DNA from: Zizania palustris
Lineage: Eukaryota > Streptophyta > Magnoliopsida > Poales > Poaceae
Reading direction: 5' to 3'
DNA: 64,000 nt
NCBI GenBank assembly: GCA_019279435.1
Contig: JAAALK010000285.1
Location: 23,654,371 to 23,718,370 of the forward strand
The notes under the pieces are model-generated. The model had not been told where the DNA came from and searched no databases. It saw nothing but the letters and a program-made list of their open reading frames with translations. The translations under genes and the position numbers were made by a program. Positions 42,464 through 53,500 of this stretch are shown here, in pieces (position 1 is the stretch's first letter; each line of letters opens with the position of its first letter).

Positions 42464-44281
42464 TTCGTATTCATCTTGGTTATTAGTGGAAGGAAATTCT
42501 AGTCAAGCCAAAGTCTCAAAGTGCATTCCATTAGGTGATATGAGAACCACTCCAATACCTTGGCCACTCTTGCAAGCCGAACCATCAAAATAAAGTTTCC
42601 ATGTCACTACCTCAATTAGAGCAATATTGTCACTCTAGCTGACATCTATGTGGTGATCAACTATAAAGTTGGCTACGATTTGACCTTTCATCGCTCTTAG
42701 GGGTTCGTAGGGCAAATCGTACTCAATCAACGCGTACGCCCATTTTATGATTCTTCCACTTAGAATCAGCTTCTGAAACATGTGCTTTATATCATCGGTT
42801 TGGCAAACGACAACACATGTATTAGGGAGAAGATAATGGCGTAAATTGGTGCACGCGTAGTAAAGTGATAAACACAAACGTTCCACAAACGTGTACCTGG
42901 TTTCGGTATCTAGCAGGCGGCGGCTCAAGAACGTGATAATGTACTCTTTTTCCTCTACCTCCTGGGTTAGCACGGCCCCAATCACGCTATCTTCAACAGC
43001 GATGTATAGCCAAAACGGAATCCCGGCTTTGGGTGCTCTCACCACAGGTGGTGATGACAAGCACTCCTTGATTTTCTCAAAGGCACTTTGCTGGCTTGCC
43101 CCCCAAGTGAACTCGGCTTCATTTTTTAGCCGGAGTATGGGGACAAAGGCATCAATCTTTTCGGACAAGTTGGATATAAAGCAACGCAAATAGTTCATCT
43201 TGCCTAGCAACTTCTGTACATCCTTTTTGCACGTCGGCGCTGCAATGTTTCTAATCTTCTCAAGCCTCTTAGGATCAATTTCTATGCCTCTCTCGTGAAT
43301 CATGAAACCTAAGAACTTACCCGCCAACACACCAAAAGCACACTTGAGTGGGTTCATTTTCAAACTATATTGTCGCATTCTATCAAAAGCAACCTTCAAA
43401 TCGGCTAAATGGTTTCCCATAGCGTCCGATTTGACTACAACATCATCGATGTAAACTTCTAACATAACCCCTAGCAAGTCATGAAAGATTAAGTTCATAG
43501 CGCGCTGATACGTGGTGCCAGAATTCTTCAAACTAAAATTCATGACGACCCACTCGAACAAACCGACAAAACCAGGGCATCAAAAGGCAGTATTGTAGAC
43601 GTCCTCTTCGGCCATAAAGATTTGATTATAACCAGCATTACCATCAAGAAAACTCAGTACCTTGTGTCCTGAAGCATCGTTGATTAGCATGTCGGCTATT
43701 GGCATTGGGTACTCGTCCTTTGGAGTGGCTCTGTTCGGATCCCTGAAATCAATACATACCCGTATCTTGCCGCTCCCTTTCTTCTCTATAGGCACAATGT
43801 TAGCAACCCATTCCGCGTACCTGCACGGCCTAATAAATTCAGCCTTGAGTAGTCCCTCTACTTCTTCTTTAACTCGGTCATAGATGGCCGAGTTAAAGCG
43901 ATGAGGAGGCTGCTTATAAGCCCTAAATCCGGACTTGATAGGTAGCCAATGCTCCATGAGCTCACGGCTTAGTCCTGGCATCTCGCTATACTCCCATGCG
44001 AAACAATCAACATACGACTGAAGTAACTTTATTACTTCAGCCTTTTCATCGGGCTGTAAATGTTGGTTTACAAAAGTTGGCCTTGGGACGCTACCATTAA
44101 CTATGTCAACTTCCTCCAAAGGATCGGCCGACGCAAAACCTTGTCCTAATTTCTCTACTTCGCTAATGTCCCCGATGGCCTCGGCAATACCGTCTTTACT
44201 AGACCGATATTGCTCCACACGAGACTTTAGCCAATCTAGATTACTCTTGCTCGACATGACTATTAATACAAAAACAGCCAT
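42464..44281 (-). pseudogene. Gypsy-A reverse transcriptase and RNase H region
   Basis: Reverse transcriptase from 44281: IRVCIDFRDPNRATPKDEYP near 43765-43700, FLDGNAGYNQIFMAEED near 43650-43600, an N-terminal break near 43578, then MLEVYIDDVVVKSDAMGNH near 43465-43410 with the catalytic Asp pair. The first RNase H follows (PFWLYIAVEDSVIGAVLTQE near 43020-42960, ETRYTFVERLCLSLYYA). Stops fall at 42635 and near 42502, and the start of the second RNase H reaches the Gypsy-B junction at 42464. Spacing and motifs are those of Tat pol. Confidence 0.8.
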
Positions 44282-44289
44282 GCTACTCC

Positions 44290-45640
44290 AGCCAGCTTTA
44301 CAGACACTGGTACAAAACGTCCTCCGGATACGCTAACAAAATCGTAATCCGAAAAATCTCTACTTGATAGACACTCTACTTTGTTATGGATGGCGCCAAC
44401 CGATACATCGACCAATGCTACCTGGGCTGAAGTGTCCGTGGGAACGACCTCTACCTCATCGTCGTCCCACTGTATCAGGCACTAGTGTAGGGTAGAAGGA
44501 ATGCAGCAATTCGCGTGAATCTAGTCGCTCCCGAGCAACACGCTGTAGTTACCTTGTACGTCGACGACGAAAAATGTTGTTGGCAATGTCTTGTTGCCCA
44601 CCGTCAACTGCATGGAGAGTACGCCCTTGGACTCAGAGCTCTTGCCGTTGAAGCCGTTGAGCATCAAGTTAGTCTTCTTTAGATCATCCTCACCACTGCC
44701 AAGTTTCTTCAACAACGAGTAAGGCATTAAGTTAACAGTGGCGCAGCCGTCGAGGAGCATTCGGGAAATCGGATTTCCATCAATGTGACCTCTGATGTAG
44801 AGGGGTTTCAGATGGCGAGCCGAGTCCTCCAGCTTCTCGAAGATGGAATTGTACGGTACAAGGTTCAATTGAGCGACCTCAGCCTTGTCCTGTGGTAGGG
44901 CGAACTCGGTGGGCAGCATGACGATGTTGATGTCCATCGCCTGGGGTGCGGGTCCCTCAGAGACGAGCGAGTAATCATCGTCGAGCATGTCTTCATCATC
45001 GTCACTTGGACTAGGAGTCGGGTTGGTTATCTCAACCAGCTTCTCCCTCCATACATGTCTTGTAGCTGGCTGAGGGTGGATTTCCTCGAAGATAGTGTCG
45101 CGCTCGTCCTTGGCTTCCTTCTCACGCATCTCCTGTGCCCATAGTCATTGTAGGCGTCTCTTCTATGATTTGGACATGCCTGGAGGTGCCCAAGATGCCT
45201 GCGGCTTGGTGCCGGGTGCCACTACCTGTGCTTGGAGGGGCCTTCGCTGCGAACCCCGATGGATGGACCGGCCTTGTTCGGCCGATCGAACTAGGCTTCG
45301 GTGGGGAGCCTGGATGAAGCATGGGACTTACCTCCGTCAGACTTTGGTGACAAAGTTTTCAGGATTGGGACTTCCTGAGACCCCACTCTGATGGTGATAG
45401 CTTCAGACTCTCTTTCCTCGGCCTCCTCGTGTCTGCACCCTTTGGTTTTGCTCTGCATGGCCCGATTTGGAGGTACCACGGACATGCTGTGGACGATGCC
45501 ACACTCCACTGCGTCTGTTTGTCCGTGCCATCTGTAATATTCTGAAGGAAAACAAGGCATAGTGTTAAGTTCCGGAGGGTACTCTGACCCGGACACATGC
45601 GGAGCCCACGAAGTTCCTACCCAGTTGTACGGCGAAGGCA
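44290..45640 (-). pseudogene. Gypsy-A protease region
   Basis: The best segment, 45129-44521, has an acidic linker and a retropepsin-like core around ISRMLLDGCATVNLMPYSLL (near 44770-44710), where Cys replaces the second Gly usually seen in this lineage. Upstream, 45641-45122 is open in shifted frames without a clear domain. Stops at 44521 and frame changes near 45130 and 45300 break it. Confidence 0.65.
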
Positions 45641-45739
45641 TAGGTGGCTCTAGTTGCCTTGCCCATTGTGAGCCTAACCGGAGGGGGCGTCAGCAGAGTC
45701 GACGGTGTCTCATACCATACCAACGAAGGGTCCCACCAC

Positions 45740-45960
45740 GCCAGAGGTACGTTCGGCCAGTGCGGGCCAAAGCCAACCATCGGAGAGTTCGTCCAAAACG
45801 GTGCGGGGTTCGGCCATTAGGGGCCGAAGTTGATGTATAGGGGGTTCGGCCACTGAGGCTCAAAGCCACCGCACGGGGGGTTTGGCCATTGAGGCTTGAA
45901 GCCGCCGAATGGGGCGTCAGGCCACTATGGCCCGAAGCCGTTGTGCGGAGGGCTCGGCTG
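45740..45960 (-). repeat. 36-bp coding tandem repeat in Gypsy-A gag
   Basis: Five units encoding FxPxWPNPPxGG variants, read on the minus strand. The DNA shows TTCGGCCA / GCCGAA words at about 36-bp spacing. Confidence 0.7.
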
Positions 45961-47184
45961 CTTCAGTCCAAAGTCGCCATCCGAAATTCCTGGACCCTTT
46001 AGCTGTCCCAGTTTCTTAGTGCGGGGACCTGCTTCCCTGGCCCTTCTTCGATGCTTGTTCAACAACATGTTGTACGTTACCTTTGGCCTTTTGTGAGCCT
46101 TAGCTTAAGGGGTGTTAATGTTATGTTTCCACGCTCCTACCTTGGGGTTCTTCGGTGTGAGCGTGCGAGTGCATGGCTCTCTAACAATTACATCCTTCCC
46201 TTTAGCCAACTCGGCCCGTTCTAGCCGAATCAACACCTTCTTTTCGCCGAGGTCGATGGCGTTGACGAGAAAAGGATCATTATCCAGCTTCATCTTTGGA
46301 TTATGGTCTATCTTCAATCGTCCTTCTTCTATGGCCAATTGGATCTGCCATCGAAAAACATTGCAGTCGTTAGTATTATGTGAATGTGAATCATGCCACT
46401 TACAGTACGGATGCTTCTTTAACACATCGACAGATGGGATGACTTGACCTTTAGGCAACCTGAGAAGCTGGCTTTTTAAGAAAAATCAAATATTTTATCA
46501 CACTTGGTTATATCGAATGAGTACTTGACCTCACTAGGTCGATTCTTTGTGGGGGATGGCCGTAACTCGGAGCAGGTGACAGGTTTATTCTTATCGTTCC
46601 AAACCCATTCAGTCGCGTACATGTCGGCTGAATCCTCCTCTTCTGATTCTTCCTCGTCAGAGCATTCCATGATGTGGATTTCAGCCCTAGGCTTATTAAA
46701 TGTCTTAATAAACTTTTTATCTTTGGTTCGGCCTTCCTGGATCAGAGCCTGCTGTAAAACTTGGCTAACTTCTAAAAAGTTCTGGTTGTCTAATCTTTCT
46801 TTAATCTCGCGATGCAGCCCATTAAATGCTAGCTCCGCCAAGTCTCTTTCCGAAATATTAAGGCTAACCGATGTATTCAGAGACGTTCTCGTTAGATTTC
46901 CGTCTAACCGATGTCAAGTGCGAAAGCCTAAGTTCTGTCTCACCCGTGTAAAACTAATCATGGAATTTTCGCTCTAAATAATCCCACGTGTGAACGGAGT
47001 TCAGCGGGAGCGCTGAAAACCAAGGGAAAGCGGTGCCGAATAGCGAGAGAGAAAATAGCCTAACTTTTAGGGCATCTATCCCGCTAACTTCTCCACACTA
47101 TGCCAAAAAAATGACTAACGTGCTCTAGTGTGGTTTTGCTACCCTCGCCGTCGAACTTAGTGAATTCAGGGATTCTATAGCCGC

Positions 47185-47189
47185 GGGGG
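47185..47189. repeat. Probable target-site duplication of Copia-3, left copy (GGGGG)
   Basis: Five bases before the TG of the 5' LTR. The partner copy lies beyond the window, so this is unconfirmed. Confidence 0.4.
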
Positions 47190-49123
47190 TGAGGAGCCAT
47201 GCTGAATAGCGTGGGCCTCATGGCTCCAGAAGTGATGAGTCATTGTCAACGATAGTCAAAGAGGACAGAAGAAGATGAGAACTGCTGTTTCATGGGCCGC
47301 GTGTGACTCAGGTACACGGGCAGCGAGCGACTGTCGGGCTGAGAGAGCTGCGAAGTCGGGCTGGCCCAATCCGGGTACATGGGCCAGGAGCAGTAGAAGA
47401 CCCATTGGGCTGTTGACCAGGGTTGACACAGGAACACAGGCGGTGAGTGATTGCCGGGCTGAGAGAGCTGCGGAATCAGGCCAGCCCAATCTAGGTACCT
47501 GGTGCAAAGTCGGTGGAGGCTTTGTTAGTTTCGGCGCAAAACTGACAACCGTTGATCTTGTATCCGACTGTCCAGAAGAGAAGCCATAGTTGCTACGAAA
47601 GTTTAGCTTCCAGATAAGTCATCTGTATCTCTAGGCCCACAGTCAGTCAGTTGTGTCTGTAAAAATACCTAAGGGCAGTTGAGTCATTTCCTTTATTTTA
47701 GCGTCTGTAAAAACCCTAGGGGCTGGTGGAATATTCTAGGCCATTGGGCAGCCTATAAATAGGGCCCCAATCCCTAGGGTTGGACTACCCTTCTAGAAAT
47801 CTCTTTTCAATTATTCCTTGGGTCATCTTTGTTTCCTGCGCATTCTCTTTCCTGCTCCTGTTTTGTGCGCCGCCAGAAGGTTCTATTCTTGCATGCATTC
47901 CTCCTGTTCTTCATTAATGCACTGAGATTTTGTTCTCTGCATATGTGCGAGGCATGCATTGATTTTTGTGGATCTAAATCTTAGTGAATCGTGTGCAGTT
48001 TGTTCACTATTTGCTTCTCTGTGGCCTGTGTTCTTCGCACAAGTAGTACTAGTTCATACTGGTTGCAAGTAGTACTACTACTCTGTAGCAACAGTACACT
48101 AGTACTCAGGTTTTGCTTTTTCAGCGTAGCTTTTTAATCGAAGCAGACAAGACTGAACACCTTTTCTGACTGTTTCTGGCGAAGTACCTTCTCTCTGTTC
48201 GAAGTCTCTCAGCTCCGAGAGGCAGGCTTCGATCTGACTTCCTCGAAAGGCTTCGCTTGAACTTCGTCTTCACTTTGTGCACTGCGTTTTTAGCTTCGAA
48301 GTATGTTTTTGTGCTGTCTGTCAGCTTAACATACTTCGACCATTTGTGCGAAGGTGCACTACGTTTCGAGGATACTTCGGCTATTTCGTGAAGCCTACGT
48401 TGACAGACTTCGAACGTAGCATGTCTTTCTGATAGACTTCGCACTGAGTGTTCTGCTGTTTTGATCGAAGTCCCAGTAAGGGTGGTTCGAAGGTCATACT
48501 TCGATTTGGCTAGCTCAGAAGGTAGAGCATAGACTTCGATTTGTTCTCTCTGCCGTGTGTCGGGCTTCGCCTCACTCTTCGAAGGTTGTTTGTCTGTGCG
48601 TTGTGTTCGAAACTTCCTGCTCGAGGAATAGGCTTCGAAGTACTTGGTTCGAAGCTATTTTCGATACTCTCGTCCTTAGCTTCGAAGCAGCTTCGCTCTT
48701 TTGCCACCTCGAACCAGGTTAGACCAAACCTCCTCAGCAGACTTTGACAATCATTTCCGAAGCAGGCTTCGACCTCCGAAGCTGACCTCGACCGGCGAAG
48801 CTGGCTTCGCCAAGTTCCGAACAGGAGACAGATTTGAACAGTAACTTCTCTTCTCATTCATAGTGCACTTAGATTGTTTTTACAGAGAAGTTTATCTTGC
48901 CTTGTCTCGTGTCCTCTTTTCATCTGTCTATTAGCACTGCATTGGCATTTCTCTGTTTATCAACAGTTGCTTCTAGGCTAGATACCTTTAGACTTAGGCG
49001 ATCTGTTCTTTCTGTGTTGTTTTAGTCTTTAGAGGTGCGTTGGGTATTGGGAGCAGGCCATTGATTCGAAAGAATTTTTAGGCGCCCATTCACCCCCCTC
49101 TGGTTGCTACTTTCGGTCCTACA
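47190..49123 (+). repeat. Copia-3 5' LTR
   Basis: TGAGGAGCC to GGTCCTACA, 1934 bp, the reverse complement of Copia-1 LTR ends. TATAAATAG is at 47754-47762. CTTCG/CGAAG words are very frequent at 48150-48830. ORFs within (for example 48121-48857 on the minus strand) come from that repetition. Confidence 0.92.
47754..47762 (+). promoter_or_regulatory. TATA box of the Copia-3 5' LTR
   Basis: TATAAATAG followed by GGCCCC and a CCCTAGGG word, in the same setting as in Copia-1. Confidence 0.6.
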
Positions 49124-49125
49124 AG

Positions 49126-49137
49126 TGGTATCAGAGC
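49126..49137 (+). promoter_or_regulatory. Copia-3 primer-binding site, initiator-Met tRNA type
   Basis: TGGTATCAGAGC, two bases after the 5' LTR. Confidence 0.9.
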
Positions 49138-49188
49138 GAGGTTAGGGTTTTTCCATACCTTAACCGGTTCTAAACCCCAGTAGTGACT

Positions 49189-49276
49189 ATGACATCTCCT
49201 GGCAAGGTCCTGTCCTTGGAAGCCTATGGCTATAACTATTGGAAGACTCGCATGCGAGCCTATCTAATGAGCCAGG
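49189..49276 (+). pseudogene. gag: Copia-3 gag, first 29 codons
   Basis: ATG at 49189 opens the gag domain (YWKTRMRAYLMSQ) and the frame is cut at 49276 by Gypsy-C. It resumes in frame at 60633. Confidence 0.85.
49272..49276. repeat. Target-site duplication of Gypsy-C, left copy (CCAGG)
   Basis: Exact match to 60628-60632. Confidence 0.95.
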
Positions 49277-49771
49277 TGTTGGGGAAAAATATCCCATCCT
49301 CAGGGTTATTGCCGTAACAGCACAAAGGCAGATAATGGATTCGAAGGTTTCCAGACGTCCATCTTCGAAGATGTCCTAAGTCAAGTTCGAAGTATGAATA
49401 TAGGCATCGGTTCGGAGTATATCTTCGAACTAAGGCTCTTTGATATCTTTCCTGCCAGCTAAGATGGAAGACTTATCTTTTTTCTTATTAGATTAGTCTT
49501 TTACCGTTTTAGCCCTATCAAGGGTACCGAATAGTTTCCACTATGTCGGTTGTAATAGAGGGGTAAATAGGTATTTTCCTTAATATTTGGGCCTATAAAT
49601 ACCCCCCATTTCACCCTGTAATAGGGACCGAATACAAGTTATTCAATACACACTTTTGAGCTATTCTAAGTTGTTATCCTTTCGGAGGCTTAGAACAGTT
49701 CACTTCGCAAACACTTCGTTTGTTAGTTTCTATTCTACAGAAACCTGTTAGCGTAATCTTTTACGCCAACA
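49277..49771 (+). repeat. Gypsy-C 5' LTR
   Basis: TGTTGGGG to TTTACGCCAACA. The TATA box TATAAATAC is at 49594-49602. Confidence 0.95.
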
Positions 49772-49772
49772 G

Positions 49773-49790
49773 TTGGCGCCGACCATGGGG
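49773..49790 (+). promoter_or_regulatory. Gypsy-C primer-binding site (TGGCGCC type)
   Basis: TGGCGCCGACCATGGGG begins one base after the LTR. Tat and Athila elements use TGGCGCC-starting sites complementary to an Asp- or Arg-type tRNA end; which tRNA applies here was not resolved. Confidence 0.65.
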
Positions 49791-49833
49791 AACTTAGTCT
49801 GAGAAACTTCGTTCTCTACCAATTTCTTTCATC

Positions 49834-50594
49834 ATGCCTCCTAAGCGGAGTGCACCTCATAACCCTGTTCGGAGGTCCTCTCGGATCTCCGGAGAGGCAC
49901 CATCCGACACGGTTGAGGTCGGAGGGCCTTCGACATTCCCTCCACCTCAAACTTCGGAAGGAGTTTCCATCCCTCGAACATACGGAGTTCCTCCGCCAAC
50001 CCCTTCTATCCTTCGACCACCTGGAGTCCCTCTTCCACCTTCAATCCCACTTCAAACTGATCCCCTTGGTTCTCAAGACCCGGAAGACCCTTCCGGAGGA
50101 GATGAAGACAATCTTGGAGATATGGCCACTCAAATGGCCAGCCTCCAAGCTGAAGTAGCAAGATGGCAGCAAGAAGCCGCAAACAGGCTTCGCTCTCAAG
50201 CCGTCCCAATTGTTCCAGAAGTGCCCGAAGATGATGAACCTGTTTATCCCGAAGCCCCGGAGAACGCCTCCTTCGATAATGAATCTCCGCTGCATCCTGA
50301 GCTGCAGAAAGTTCGTTTTGATCCGAAGTTTAAGACTTCGAAGCTCTGTAAGTATGCTGGAGATGAAGACCCCGGAGAGTTTGTCCGTTCTTATGCCCTA
50401 GCAATTGAAGCTAGCGGAGGAGTTCAAGACACCATGGCAAAGTGCTTCCCCTTAGCTCTTCAAGGAGTGGCATTAAGGTGGTTCTGGTCTTTAAAGCCAG
50501 GATCAATTAATTCATGGGGCAGCTGAAGAAGAAGTTTGTAAGCAATTTTCAAGGCACCTTCGTGCCTCCAATGTCAACGGGAAGCCTTTTCTAG
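49834..50594 (+). pseudogene. gag: Gypsy-C gag, N-terminal part
   Basis: ATG at 49834, Pro/Ser-rich head, a short coiled coil (MATQMASLQAEVARWQQEA) and the start of the gag domain (YAGDEDPGEFVRSYALAIEAS, about 50353-50415). The frame is lost near 50515 (stop 50524). In another frame KKKFVSNFQGTF reads on to a TAG at about 50593-50595, after which the long ORF follows in phase. One frameshift and one stop are therefore the only lesions between gag and the long pol ORF. Confidence 0.8.
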
Positions 50595-53500
50595 GTGAAG
50601 CAGCTCCCTGGAGAGACATTGAGGCAATATTTCAAGCGCTTCGCTCTTACGAAGTCGCAGATCCAAGGGTTGTCTGCATCTTCGGTAGTTGATGCAGCTC
50701 GGGAAGGTGTCACTCATCAAGGCCTCCTAGATAAGCTCCATCGGAAAAGCATATCCTCGGTTTCTCAGCTAATGTCATACTTCGAGGAGTATGCGAGGTC
50801 GGAAGAAGGTTGGCTTCGAAGAACTGCAGCTACTTCATCCATATTGCAAGAAGTAAAAGTAGAAGTAAAAACTTCGGCACAGCCGCAAGAACTAGTCTTC
50901 GAAGTTCAACATGATCGGAGAAGGGGGCAAAAGCACCCTCGTTCTGAAGTCTTGAACATTGCACCCCCGCAAAAGTTCACACAGAGAGCTCCTCAGCCTT
51001 CGGGGAACAAGGTCAGCGGCTGGAGGCCGCCAGGGAAAATGGCTGGCAAAGGCCAGACCCTTTTCTGCTGCATTCATGGTGAAAATCGAAGCCATGCAAC
51101 TGATACTTGCAAGGCTATACTCACTCTAAGAGGAGAATATTTAGAAAGAACTTCGGGTCGAGGTACTACCGACCGAGTCCCAGCTGCAGCGCGCCCAGAG
51201 CCGGTCCAGGCTGTGGCGCGGATAGAAAACTTCGGAGCCGCAAGACATCCTCCAGTGGCCAATGTTATGCCACCTCCGAAGCAAGAGGAAGGGCAAGACC
51301 GAGGGAAAAGAGTAGTCCTCCCCATCTCCGGAGGAGGTACCCTCGGAAGCATGTCAAAAAGACAGCGAAGAGACTACGTGAGAGAAGTGGGCCACATTGG
51401 GACTTCGTCGTCTGCAGCTGCTATGCCGGAGTGGTCTCATGTACCGATATCCTTTTCCATGGAGGATGCAGCTGGCATTAAATTTCCGCATGCAGACCCA
51501 CTTGTTATTACTGCTGATATTGTGGGCACTGAAGTTCGAAGGGTATTGATTGATGGAGGCAGTTCGGCAGACATCATTTTTGTTCAAGCCTTCGATCAAT
51601 TGTGCATCTCCAGAAAGTATCTCCTTCCAGCGGCTCGTCCTTTGCAAGGCTTTGCAGGACCTCCGCTTGATGCACTCGGCCAAATAGGCCTGGAAGTTAC
51701 CTTCGGAGAAGGTTTGTTGGCCCGAACTGAGGAAGTAGTCTTCGATGTTGTAGATGCCCCGTATGCTTACAACGTCATCTTCGGAAGAGGCATGCTAAAC
51801 CAATTCGGAGCTGTGGCGCATCACAATTATTTATGCATGAAGATGCCCACACAAGCAGGAGTCCTTACTGTCTTCGGAGATCAAGCTATCGCCCGGAGAG
51901 CGGAATACGGTCATGGCCCCCCTCTTGATCCAAGACAAGTAAACAATGTGCAAGACAATCAAGAAAATTTTTCAGCCCCTTCCGAAGCTTCAAAGAAATC
52001 CTTCCCGAGACCAAGTCCTGAAGGAGAGATTGCAGCGAAGGTTATTGTTAAAGATGGTAAAGAATATACATTTCAATTTGGTAAAGATTTACCTCCAGAA
52101 GTTGCAACCTCTTTGGAAAAGGTGGTGGAAGAGAATTTAGATGTCTTCGCTTGGTCTGACGAAGATATCACCGGAGTCAATCGGGATATCATTGAACATA
52201 GTTTGCTTGTAAACCCGAAGGCCCGGCCTATTCGGCAAGGACTCCGAAAAATGTCTGCAGAAAGAGCTGTTATGGCAAAAGACGAAGTTGAAAAACTATT
52301 GAAGGCTGGGATTATTAGAGAAGTGGCTCATACAGAATGGTTAGCCAACCCAGTCTTCGTCAAAAAGAAATCTTCCGAAAAGTGGCGCATGTGCATTGAT
52401 TTCACATCCTTGAATAAAGCATGCCCTCGTGACCCCTACCCCATGCCCCGAATTGATCAATTGGTCGACTCCACTGCAGGTTCGGAGTTATTAAGCTTCC
52501 TTGACGCGTATTCTGGTTATCATCAAATATGGTTAAAGTGCGAAGATGAGATCAAGACAAGCTTCGTAACTCTTTCGGGAGTCTTTTGTTATGTAAGAAT
52601 GCCTTTTGGCTTAAGAAATGCCAAGGCTACTTTTTCGAGGTTAGTTGCTAAGGCTCTAGGTCATCAATTAGGTCGCAATGTGGAGGCCTATATGGATGAT
52701 ATTGTAATAAAGAGTGCTTTAAAGCACCAACATAGCCTAGACTTAGCAGAAACATTCAATAGCCTTCGGGCATGTGGGATCCGTCTTAACCCCGAAAAAT
52801 GTATCTTCGGAGCTAAGGCTGGAAAGTTGTTAGGGTATTTAGTTTCAAGCAGGGGGATTGAAGCTAGCCCTACTCAAATAACTGCGCTACAAAAGATGGC
52901 TCCTCCAGAAAATTTAAAGCAAGTGCAAAAGCTGACTGGGCACCGAAGCTTGCCTATATTTAAAGCATTGAAAGGGTCCGAAGATTTTGCATGGACACCG
53001 GATTGTCAAAAAAGCTTCGAAGATATTAAAGAGTATCTCAGTAATCTCGCTACACTCACGGTGCCTACTGCGGACAAAACCCTACTCCTTTACCTTGCAG
53101 CTACAGGTTCTGCTGTCACTGCAGTCCTTGTCAGAGAAATAGATTTCAATGGGAAGTTGGTCCAAAATCCTGTTTATTTTGTATCTGAAATATTATCGGG
53201 AGCGAAGACAAGATACTCCGAACTCGAGAAGTTCGTTTATGCCCTGATAATGGCTTCGAGGAAATTAAGACATTATTTTTTGGCTCACAATGTAATTGTA
53301 CCAACTTCGTATCCGTTGGGAGATATGCTTCGAAGTAAGGATTCCACTGGAAGAATTGGGAAGTGGGCAGTTGAGCTAGAACCCTTCGGCATATCTTTTC
53401 TGGCAAGGACAACAATCAAATCGCAAGTCTTAGCAGATTTTGTAGCAGAATGGACTCCACCTGCAACTTTGCTTCCGGAGAAGTCAAGTGACGGAGTTTG

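Larger units (their letters stand above)
31986..47189 (-). mobile_element. Gypsy-A: old Ty3/gypsy element, Tat lineage, interrupted by Gypsy-B and Copia-3
   Basis: Minus orientation, so the 3' LTR is at the left (31986 to about 33030). Reading right to left, gag (47189-45740), protease (near 45129-44521), reverse transcriptase with first RNase H (44281-42635), a second RNase H (42464+ joined to 34750-34461) and integrase (34195-33030) are all recognisable. This is the Tat order with two RNase H domains. Gypsy-B sits inside the second RNase H and Copia-3 cut off the gag N-terminus. The 5' LTR and primer site would lie beyond Copia-3, outside the window. Many stops and frameshifts mark it as one of the oldest elements here. 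Confidence 0.85.
45740..47189 (-). pseudogene. Gypsy-A gag with a 12-residue WPNPP repeat tail
   Basis: The visible start at 47189 reads into the gag domain (RGYRIPEFTKFDGEGSKTT, 47180-47124), with many breaks to 46842. It is then open at 46841-46476 (ELAFNGLHREIKERL) and 46458-46105 (zinc-binding CKWHDSHSHNTNDC near 46400-46360). The same frame continues past a TAA at 46105 into five imperfect 12-residue repeats of FxPxWPNPPxGG type (45925-45740), two of which have TAG or TAA where Gln is expected. Copia-3 removed the N-terminus at 47190. Confidence 0.75.
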
